Shown: in pieces, positions 17,161 to 26,000 of the stretch | Position numbering within the stretch: position 1 is the stretch's first letter | How the letters are laid out: each line of letters opens with the position of its first letter | Assembly (NCBI GenBank): GCA_026417275.1 | Contig: JAOADO010000018.1 | Span: forward strand, 1-26,364 | From: Verrucomicrobiia bacterium | GTDB taxonomy: Bacteria > Verrucomicrobiota > Verrucomicrobiae > Limisphaerales > JAKPVM01 | Reading direction: 5' to 3' | Length of the DNA: 26,364 nucleotides | Notes under the pieces: model-generated | The model's database searches: none | The model's input: the letters and a program-made list of their open reading frames with translations, nothing else | What the model was told of the DNA's origin: nothing | Translations under genes and position numbers: made by a program

Positions 17161-18207
17161 TTAAAATTGACGGAGGAACCGTATGTCGTTTTCGTAGAAC
17201 AAACGGATGTCGTTGATTCCGTATCTTATCATTGCAATTCGTTCGATGCCAAAACCGAAAGCCCAACCTGTCCACTCTTCCGGGTCGTAGCCGACGTTTT
17301 CAAACACCTGCGGGTGCACCATGCCGCAACCGGCAATCTCAAGCCATTCTTTTCCCATTTTTCTTGTGAGCGGGCTTGAAAAATCAATTTCAAAACTTGG
17401 TTCGGTGTAACTAAAATAATGGGGACGAAAACGAATTTTCGTCTCGGGTCCCATCAAATCGCGAAACACGAATTCGACTGTTCCCATAAGGTCGCCAACC
17501 GTTACGTTTTTATCCACGTAAAGTCCTTCGACCTGGTGGAAAGTCGGGTTGTGGGTGGCATCGGCGTTGTCGCGACGGTAAACGCGCCCTGGAACAATGA
17601 TTCTGATTGGCGGTTTTTGTTTTTCCATGACGCGGATTTGCACCGATGAAGTATGGGTCCTTAACAGGAGTGGATTTGAGGTGTTGCCCGCGATGGCAAT
17701 CTTTTGCGGGTTTTCATTGTCCGCGCCAATGTAAAATGTGTCCTGCGTATCGCGCGCGGGATGGTCTGCAGGCGTGTTCAGGGCGTCAAAACAATGATAA
17801 TCGTCTTCCACTTCCGGACCTTCGGCAACGGCAAATCCGATTTTTCTAAAACTCCTCACGATGTCGTCCGTTACCGTTGTGAGCGGGTGCAGTTTGCCGA
17901 CTCTGCGTCTTCTGCCGGGGAGAGTAAAATCTGTCGGGTGCTTTGGAAGGGCGCTTTTGAGTTCAAGTTCAGTGCGTTTTTCAGTCAACAGGGCATCGAA
18001 CTCACTTTTTGCGGTGTTAATGGCCTTGCCAGCGGCTGGACGTTCCTCTTTTGGAAGCGTTCCCATCTGCTTCATCATGGCAGTGAGTTTGCCGTTTGGT
18101 CCAAACCACTGGCTCTTGATTTTTTCCAGAGATGGAACGTCTTCGGCTTCTTTTAATTCCTTAAGAGCCGCAAGCCTTAAAGTTTCAATTTCTGTTATTA
18201 ATGACAT
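17161..18207 (-). CDS. pheS: Phenylalanine--tRNA ligase alpha subunit
   Basis: 348 residues. An N-terminal coiled-coil tRNA-binding region (about 1-90) precedes the class II synthetase core. Key stretches are GPEVEDDYHCFDALNTPADHPARD, THTSSVQIRVM, the motif-2 region HNPTFHQVEGLYVD, and motif 3 GWAFGFGIERIAM. It carries the aminoacylation site for phenylalanine and ATP. It lies downstream of a strong terminator-like hairpin that separates it from rplT. The start ATG has no visible Shine-Dalgarno, but it agrees with the usual family N-terminus. Confidence 0.98.
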   Translation of the reverse strand: MSLITEIETLRLAALKELKEAEDVPSLEKIKSQWFGPNGKLTAMMKQMGTLPKEERPAAGKAINTAKSEFDALLTEKRTELELKSALPKHPTDFTLPGRRRRVGKLHPLTTVTDDIVRSFRKIGFAVAEGPEVEDDYHCFDALNTPADHPARDTQDTFYIGADNENPQKIAIAGNTSNPLLLRTHTSSVQIRVMEKQKPPIRIIVPGRVYRRDNADATHNPTFHQVEGLYVDKNVTVGDLMGTVEFVFRDLMGPETKIRFRPHYFSYTEPSFEIDFSSPLTRKMGKEWLEIAGCGMVHPQVFENVGYDPEEWTGWAFGFGIERIAMIRYGINDIRLFYENDIRFLRQF

Positions 18208-18245
18208 TGGAAAGTAAATTTAATATAGAGTTGATTTGAACAGGA

Positions 18246-18303
18246 ATAAAAAAAGAACAAACATCGCATTCAGGCACTTAAAAAATCGCCGGAATGCGAT
18301 GTT
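18246..18303 (-). terminator. Terminator or attenuator between rplT and pheS
   Basis: A perfect 12-bp stem, AACATCGCATTC (18260-18271) with GAATGCGATGTT (18292-18303), has a further inner GGC/GCC pairing. On the minus strand it is followed by TTGTTCTTTTTTTATT. It begins 65 bases past the rplT stop and the T-run ends about 40 bases before pheS. It could end the rpmI-rplT message fully or act as an attenuator for pheST. Confidence 0.85.
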
Positions 18304-18368
18304 ATTCTTCAAAGGAAAACCATATCTCAAAAACGCCCGATTCAGCAACAATACGGTTGTGCTGTGAG

Positions 18369-18749
18369 TCAGGCTTTTGCGAGCGCGGCAGATTTGTTTT
18401 TCAAACCTTCCTGCGCAACGCGCACTAATTCAGTAAACGCTGAGTTGTCTGTCGCCGCAATTTCCGCCAGGCTCTTGCGGTTGAGCACAACGCCTGCGGC
18501 TTTTAAACCTTCAATGAATCGGCTGTAAGTGGTGCCAGCGGCGCGGGCGGCGGCGTTGATACGAATCTGCCACAGATAGCGAAATTCGCGTTTTTTGCGC
18601 CTTCTGTCGCGAAAGGCATATTGACGTCCATGGTCAACAGCGTCTGAAGCGTAGCGATAAAGCTTTGAACGACGAAATCTAAAGCCTTTCGCCGCGCTGA
18701 TCATTTTTTTACGGCGTTTCCTCGATGCTGGAGCGTTTGTTACACGCAT
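18369..18749 (-). CDS. rplT: 50S ribosomal protein L20
   Basis: 126 residues and strongly basic. The N-terminal TNAPASRKRRKKMISAAKGFRFRRSKLY and the central YAFRDRRRKKREFRYLWQIRINAAAR are characteristic of L20, which binds 23S rRNA early in large-subunit assembly. It starts 29 bases after rpmI, the classic pair. In many bacteria L20 represses its own operon by binding the leader. No such structure was confirmed here. Confidence 0.97.
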   Translation of the reverse strand: MRVTNAPASRKRRKKMISAAKGFRFRRSKLYRYASDAVDHGRQYAFRDRRRKKREFRYLWQIRINAAARAAGTTYSRFIEGLKAAGVVLNRKSLAEIAATDNSAFTELVRVAQEGLKNKSAALAKA

Positions 18750-18778
18750 AGTCTATAATCAGTTCTTAAAGTTAAATA

Positions 18779-18994
18779 TTATTTATTGGGGCTGAAAGGC
18801 AGACTTTCTTTGATTCTGTGCGCGTCTGTCGGATGAACAAGCGCCGGCGCATTTAAAGCGCGACGTCTTTTCGGGCTTTTACCTTGCAGTAAGTGTCTCT
18901 TGCCGGTTCGCGAGCGCAATACCTTTCCTGTCGCGGTTATTTTAAACCGCTTCGCCACCGATTTTTTCGTCTTTCTTGCTCTTGGTCGTCGCAT
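18779..18994 (-). CDS. rpmI: 50S ribosomal protein L35
   Basis: 71 residues and very basic. KTKKSVAKRFKITATGKVLRSRTGKRHLL is the L35 signature. It lies between leuD (68 bases upstream) and rplT. infC, which often precedes rpmI, is not in this window. No strong Shine-Dalgarno is visible. Confidence 0.95.
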   Translation of the reverse strand: MRRPRARKTKKSVAKRFKITATGKVLRSRTGKRHLLQGKSPKRRRALNAPALVHPTDAHRIKESLPFSPNK

Positions 18995-19062
18995 ATAATA
19001 AACCCAATTTTTTAAAGGATGAAAAATTTATACGCAAATACAAATTTATGCAAGAGATATTT

Positions 19063-19617
19063 TTATTTATTTGCGGGTATCATCCCGGTTTTTCTTGCAT
19101 AGTTAAAAATACCGCCTGCGTCTATCACGGGTTTAGCATCCCCGAGAGGCTTGAATTTAAAAACCTTTCCAGTAGATTTGCACGTAACTGTGTTATTGTC
19201 AAGATCAACTGTAACTTCATCCCCTGTTTTAAACACATCGCATAATCTATCAACACATTCGCATGGATAGAGTTCGCCGGTGGCAATCGCGTTGCGGAAG
19301 AAAATGCGCGCAAAACTTTCAGCAAGAACAACTTTGCATCCTGCCGAACCAAGCGCAATAGGCGCATGTTCTCGCGAACTACCGCAACCAAAGTTGCGTC
19401 CGGCTATGATTATCGGGTACTCGCTGTCTAATTGTCCTTCTTTGACATAACGGATTGGATATTCAGTCTCCGGCAAACCGCAAAGGGCGTAACTGCCCAA
19501 CTTTTCGTATTCTTCTGGAATCGTGGGCACAAGATTAAGATACTGCGCAGGTATTATCTGGTCAGTATCTATGTTGTCTTTTACCACATATATTTTTCCT
19601 GTTATCACAGACAGCAT
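19063..19617 (-). CDS. leuD: 3-isopropylmalate dehydratase small subunit (aconitase swivel domain)
   Basis: 184 residues, single swivel domain. DNIDTDQIIPAQYL and GRNFGCGSSREHAPIAL are the conserved motifs; the second forms the substrate-binding loop. With a LeuC partner (4Fe-4S subunit, not in this window) it isomerises 2- and 3-isopropylmalate in leucine synthesis. Its length and YLNLVP sequence fit the LeuD/homoaconitase small-subunit group, so a related dehydratase cannot be fully excluded. A consensus TATAAT at 19637-19642 (minus strand) lies 20 bases upstream, implying a leader of only about a dozen bases. No Shine-Dalgarno is seen. Confidence 0.92.
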   Translation of the reverse strand: MLSVITGKIYVVKDNIDTDQIIPAQYLNLVPTIPEEYEKLGSYALCGLPETEYPIRYVKEGQLDSEYPIIIAGRNFGCGSSREHAPIALGSAGCKVVLAESFARIFFRNAIATGELYPCECVDRLCDVFKTGDEVTVDLDNNTVTCKSTGKVFKFKPLGDAKPVIDAGGIFNYARKTGMIPANK

Positions 19618-19636
19618 AACGAAAAAACTAAACCAT

Positions 19637-19642
19637 ATTATA
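19637..19642 (-). promoter_or_regulatory. Candidate -10 element of leuD
   Basis: A perfect TATAAT on the minus strand, 20 bases before the leuD start. No good -35 hexamer stands at 16-18 bases, so support is partial. Confidence 0.3.
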
Positions 19643-19856
19643 CCGAAAAATCAACCATTTATGCTAAAATTTTGAACTGTCCGTTAGACTATCTGTTTTC
19701 TATTTTATGTTTTTACCATAAGATTGGCATGTCTTGAAGTAATCAGTATCATCAGTTAACCACAAAATCCGGGATTTTCGGGATTAAACGCGGCGGGTAA
19801 ATATTACGTTATTTTTGAAAAAGTGAATTATCGGGCAAAAGGAAAACGCGCCGGGG

Positions 19857-20024
19857 GTGGTTAGGCTTGACTTTTTTAAAAAAAATGATACAGGGGTAGT
19901 AAGAAACGTTATATTCAAAAATTCCCCCTTTAAGTTCAGGATGGCATTTCTGATTATTACGTTTATCTGGCTGGTCGTATTTGTACAGTTTAACGGTGCG
20001 GTGTTTTATCGGTCTTGTTCATAG
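19857..20024 (+). CDS. Candidate small single-helix membrane protein
   Basis: An open frame of 55 codons if begun at GTG 19857, or 27 if begun at ATG 19941. It has a basic N-terminal half (VRLDFFKKNDTGVVRNVIF, SPFKFR) followed by one strongly hydrophobic helix (MAFLIITFIWLVVFVQF) and a short tail. The basic-then-hydrophobic layout is that of a small inner-membrane protein. No family is recognised and no convincing Shine-Dalgarno supports either start. It ends 54 bases before the giant gene on the same strand, so it could be its leader gene. It may also be a chance frame. Confidence 0.3.
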   Translation: MVRLDFFKKNDTGVVRNVIFKNSPFKFRMAFLIITFIWLVVFVQFNGAVFYRSCS

Positions 20025-20078
20025 CCGTTAAATGTTTTGTCAGGTATTAATTTTAAAACTTATAAAGGATTCAACTTT

Positions 20079-23000
20079 ATGAAAAATGTTTTTATTGACC
20101 CGCTAAGAACTGTGAATTTCTTCGGAAAGTTTTCAAAATACGCAATAGTTCCATTGTTTGCCGCATTGTTTGTATCTTTCTTTGTGTCATTGTTTTTTCA
20201 TACAGCTTTTTCAACGGACTCAAATGAAAATAATGGGTTCAATATTGGGGACAATACAAATAATTTTCTTTTTTTAGGTTATCCACAACGGACTGACGAT
20301 GGCAGATGGCGGATAAGGTGGAATTCAATTCCAGGCAAAACTTATGAATTGCAACGAACTGTTTCAAGGGATTTAACAAATGCTGAGTGGACGGTTGTAA
20401 CAAATGTAAAGGCGGCTGGTTCAAATACTTTTGTGATTGACCCGCTTGCATTTGAGCGGAGTTTTTACCGGGTAAAAACGAGCGATGGGGTGCCGCCGGA
20501 ATCTGACGGTTCGTTTTTTTTTGACGGCGATTTAGATTATTTTGTAGCCTTGAATTCCAGCGGTTTGCCTGTCGAGGGTGCAAGAATTCCGATTACATCG
20601 GATGGGGTGCTTTCGCCATTTGAGTTTCGTCCTTCAGGAAGAAGCACGGGAGGCGCAGGAGGGGTGTTTTATATTCGTTTTCCCGATGGCGGCAGGATAG
20701 TGGATTTGAATGGGAGCATAACAATTGAATTTACAAACGCAATTGCCGGATTTGGCAGGAGGTGTCCGTTTCAACTCGAGCGTCCGCTGTCTATAAAGAC
20801 TAACGTGACGCAACGGCTCGATATTGACGCTCCTGATGTTCGTTCAATTGTTGTCGCTTTTGGTCTTTCGCCGACAAACGGCATTGATGTTATTCTCTTT
20901 GGAAAATTTCCGTTTACGATAGTGAGCGGAATTTTTGATGAAGAGGGTTTGCGCGGTGGGCGTCTGGTATACAGGGGGTTAAATTTCCCGTTGCCGGAGA
21001 AATCGGGTGATTATCCGAGTTTTGCAGTTGAATTAATGCCAAAAGGCGGTTTGCGGATACCATTCAGCGGCGAGTTTAAAGCGCCGGATGGCTCGGATTT
21101 TGGGCCGACATTTAGGATTCCTTCGCATAGACCACTCTGGGTTGAATTTAAACCGAATGGCGATATCGGCATGGGCGGGCGGGGAGAACTTTCTTTTCCG
21201 AATGGGATGAAGTTCGGCGTGGATTTTGGTTTTAACGAGCCGCATTATTTTCTTTCTATTTCAGCAAGCGGCGTGAATATTCCTCTCATAGATTCGCTTG
21301 CGGATTTTTTTCCTCCGCCACCGCAGGTTCCAAACCAGATTGACCAAATCAATCTGGACGCCGCACGGGAAAGGCTTGGCGTTTATAATAGGGCGTTTTT
21401 AAATTTTTCCACTTCGCTTGTCGGGGAATCGCCGGGGGGCGAAACAACGCCTTCATTTCTACCATCAGGGTTTTCTGCAACTGCATCGAGCGTTCTGGAA
21501 GCCTGGGGGTGCGCGGCATTATGCGGTGCAACGCTGGAGGGTGGTTTTCTTGTTACGGCGTTGAAACATGCCGGAATGAAGTCTGCGGCGCAGCCGGATT
21601 TGCGGGTCTGTATTTCGCAGTATTCGTCTTTGTTGCGAATAAAAAAGGCATCGTCCAGCGGAACGTTGACCATTGATTTAACGGTAAAAAACGAACTCGA
21701 TAATGCGATTGGAGAAGCGCTGGCTTCGGTGCGTTCGCGCGCCCGAAATACTGAAAACATAGCATCGTTGAATAATTTGTTTCTCATTATGTCAGATTTG
21801 CTCGAAGCGGAAGCGTTGAGACAGGAGCTTGGCATGGATTTAGATGGAGCATTGTATAATGCCCTGGGCGGGATGTTGCAACGGTTTTGTTCAGATTTAA
21901 CATCGAGACTTGGAGTCCAGCCCGGCGTTTTTACCCCGGTATCTGCTCATATTTCCAATATGAATTATTATGACGCATATGAACATGTGCGCCTTTTAAT
22001 CAAAACGCTCGACCTTGCCCAGCAGCTTGGAATTGAGTCTGAATTAAACGCTCCGATTGAGGAGGCGATAGGACAACTTGCTCTGCGTGTGTGGTCGGAG
22101 TTATCCGACGAATTGGATGGCGCGGAGGCGCGTGGCGATTATGCTGGATTCTGCAATGTCCTCGAAGATGTTCTTGATTTTATTGAATTAAAACAGTCTG
22201 GCATATTTCCAGAACACCCGTCGTTGTCCAATTTGCCGGGAGCCGAGTCCATCGAAAACTTTACCGCCAGATTAGACAGAGTCTGGCAGGTGGAATATGA
22301 AAGAGAATACGGTTATCAAGGGTTGGGAAAAGTCGGCAAGGAAATGCGGAGGCTTGTTTTTATCCTGAGACGGCTTTCGCAAAGTCATGCATATCCGCAA
22401 AGTGTTGTTCAAAAAGAATTTGAAAAAATCCAGAATAGTCTTGATTTCGCATTTGATTCGCTTAATAGCGCGTCGTTGGGGGAATTAAAGGATATTCTTT
22501 CGGCTGGCGTTTCAGCAAAGGAGTTTGCGGAGAGGTTTAATTTGAGCGAGGCGGTTTCATGGGAAAACCAGAGACTGCCCGTGTTGATAACACGGCTGGC
22601 GAATGTTGCCGTTACAGAATCTGGATGGTCGGAGATTTACGAGAGCGTTCAATTATTGCTCAGTGTGTCTGACTGTTACCGCACAAATGGCAATGCGATG
22701 GCGCGTTTGCTGTATTTAAAACAGGCCGGGATGCTTGCTGGAGCGGCAAACCAGGTCGCGCATCAGCTGGCTCAATCTGAACGGGTGCGAAGAAACGCAA
22801 ATCCGGGGTTGCAGATAGCGGATATGGTTTTGCCTGGAGATATTTGCGTTGACCGAGTTGCCGGCTCTGTGAAATACAATCGGTTGACTCGCGAATTTGG
22901 CGGCGTTTTTAGTGGACAGCTGCGTTTGCCAAAACACAATTTGAATCTGACAGTGAACAATGCGTCGTTTTCATCTGGAGGCGTCTTTGACCTTAACGCC

Positions 23001-26000
23001 AGCGGCGCGGTTGAATTTCCGCCGTTTAATCCAAAGGGTCGACTTATAATTCCCGAAGACCGTCCGTTGCATATTTCGTACCAGGAAGACAGACAAGTTC
23101 GATTTTCCGGCGCCGGGCGTATGGAGTTGAACAACGGAATGGTGTTTGAAGTTTTTTTGAAACTCGACGACCCACTGTATCAATTCAACATATCGGCGCG
23201 GGGGATTCGATTTGATGCAGGAGACAATTTGCGCGTGATGGTTCCAACGCTTCCAGATGGTCAAACATTTTCAAGCGAGGTTGCCCGAGATTTGAATGAA
23301 TACTTTATGAGTTTAAGTTCTACTCTGGATGGCGTGCGGGAAAATGTGGGTTTGCCGCAGGTGAGTCCGCCTGGTGAGCCGCCGCAATTTTCGTCTCCAG
23401 CTCTGATTATCCCCGCGGACTCATTGGCGGCGTGGGTTGATGCACAAATTGCAGATTTGCGCCTTAACATCAACCGCGATTACAGTGCAACGTTCGGCGC
23501 CGTAAAGGCAAACTTGAAAACAATTGCAGGAGAATTGCGGCAGAGACGAGGCGAAATTTTGCCCGAAGAACTTAAAATGCGGCTGACCGTTCTTAGCAAA
23601 CTTTGTTCTATAAAAGAACGCCAGCAGGAAGTTGTGAATTCGCCTGAATTCGCCGAGTTTCTGCAGGAAACAGAATCCGCCATTCTTGAATTGCTACAGC
23701 GTGCTTTGACGAAAGACGAATCTTTCAGAGACAACGCGCTGGAAATGGTTGGACAATATAAAAACGTTGCAGGGTGTTACAATCCCGAATCTTCGGTAAA
23801 AATCCTCGCGGCGATTGAGTCTTATGTGAAGTCTCAATGGCTTTTGTTCGCGAGAACCAACGGGATTAGCGAAACTACCGGCGAACTTGTGAACCCCGAT
23901 TTAATGCCGTTGACAAATTATTGGATTTTTTATTCGCGATGGAAAAATTATGTTCGCCTTGTGACGGAATACAATCTGTTAGACCTGCAGTCGGTTTCGC
24001 CAGAGTGGATAAGAAAAGCAGGACAAACGCTGGCGATGCGCTGGCGGTCTGCGGTCTTGGGAGAATTGCGGCGTATTGACCCCACAGACTCCCGCGATTA
24101 CACGAAGTTAGGTTTTTTAACGCGCGACATGTCTTTGATTTTGTGTGGGGCGCTGGAAAATATTTTTGAATATCCCTCCGGCAATATCGAGCAACTGGAA
24201 GGTGCCGACAGACCATATGAATATCTCAATGAGTTGAGAAACACGTTTCTCAAGCGCTTACAGGCAACGGCATACGTTGTTACAAACGCAAATAAATTTC
24301 CTATTGGCGAAATTGTAAAATACAGGTTTGTTAGTCAGCCATCGTCGTTTGTAAAGGCGGAGGATATACGGTTTGTTGAGCGCTTTGTGTGCAAATTAAA
24401 ACTTCAAGCAGACCCGGTTTCTCAATTCATCTGGCAGACTCTGGGACCAGAAACGCAGGAAATATTAATAAATTACAAACCATCCAATTATTTGCTAACC
24501 GCCTGTGACATTATTAGCATTTACGAATTTGTGGAAACGCTATCGAGTCCCGGGCATCCGCCAACCGATGCTCTCTCGCTCTATCTCTGGAATCGTTTTT
24601 CGGGTGGTTCGCAAGAGATTATCTTAACCGGTGGGCAAGATATTAACAAACTTCTATGGACAATTGCTAATGAATTGAACGCGATAATAAAAGGACCATC
24701 TATTTACAATTCAACGAGGTTTTCGGGAATAAATCTATCGTCGCGTACGCGAAACTTACTTAATGCCAACCCGCAAGGCAACGATTTGCAGAAATTGAAT
24801 AGATGGTTGCTCGAAGATGCTTACACGAACATTGTGAAAAGTTTTGACTCCCCCGGAACTGCCCAAGAACAGATGAAAAACACGCTTGCAATCCATTTAG
24901 ATACTCTGATTCATTCCGGAGCAATTTACACTTCTGAACGGTTCGCCGGCGTTCGTCTTTCTGTTGACACGCAGGAGAGGCTCGCCACGGCCAATCAGGA
25001 GACTGTTGTTCTTTTGAACAGGCGATTGCTCGAAGATGCGTATCCCGAGGAAATCCCGCCCAACGACCAGCAGGTTATGACCCTTTATGTTCCTGCTCTT
25101 GAACTTTTGCGAGAGCCGCTGGAAAACGAATCAAACAAATGCGGTGGAGGCGATGACTGGATGACTCCTGCGGAGCGAGAAATAATTGCCAATGCAGATT
25201 CAATTTATGCGGAGGCAAAATTAAACTCTGCCGAAGTTCTCCTCCTTCAAACCGGGACAACGGGGGATCTTCAGGGCGCAATCAAGTTGTTAAAAGAATT
25301 AATCTGGTTTGCGGGGTGGGCGGAAGAAAAACAACTTCCGCAGGCGCCAAAATTCGCGGGGTGCATCAATCGTTTGACTATAACATTTTCCATTCTTGCC
25401 GAACAACAACGGGCGTGGTGGTATTTGAACGAATATACGGATATTCTGCTGGATGCGGCTGAATCCGGTTTATTGCGCAACGCGCCTGTGGTTAAAAACG
25501 CGCTAATTCAGGAGGCAAACAATGTTCTGCGGACGTCGGCAAAACTTGTGGAATCTTTATCTCATCTTTTTCCGAGCCTGCGTCCTGTTGACCTTCCGTT
25601 GCCGGGAAAAATTAACATCGAACGAATTTATGGCGGAATTTCCTATAATCGTTCTTCAGAAAAAATTCAGGGAAACTTTGGCGGAAGAATTGAGTTTCCG
25701 GACTTGCAGAATGCGTTTTTCGAGATAAGCAACGCGATGCTGGATAATAATCTTAATTTTTCAATAGTTGCCTCGATTGGCGGACCGGCGTCCGGCGGAC
25801 CTTTTCATTTACCGAACGGAACACGTGTAACAGCAAACATCAATGCTCTTGGGGGTCCGCGGCAATCTTTTATTTTCAACGGCTCAGGAACTTTGAAACT
25901 AACGAATGGACCTGAATTTGCGGTAAACGTGTTTTATAGAACCGACCCCACTGTTCTGGAATTTAACTCCGTTGCCAGCAATCTTAAATGGGAATTGGAC

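Larger units (their letters stand above)
19618..20078. other. Divergent intergenic region between leuD and the giant gene
   Basis: About 460 bases separate the divergent starts. It contains the leuD -10 candidate, the short direct repeat CGGGATTTTCGGGATT (19771-19786), a TTGACT hexamer at 19867-19872 that may serve the right-hand genes, and one small open frame (listed separately). No RNA gene or known riboswitch was recognised. Confidence 0.4.

Noticed and set aside
18304..18370. Possible Phe leader peptide before the pheS hairpin
   Set aside because: The only short frame there reads Met-Val-Phe-Leu-stop with one Phe, far too little for a classical Phe attenuator.
21383..21835. 150-codon minus-strand frame, and other antisense frames, in the giant gene
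   Set aside because: All overlap the continuous plus-strand frame, which has in-frame protein repeats and a ribosome binding site. The antisense translations resemble nothing.
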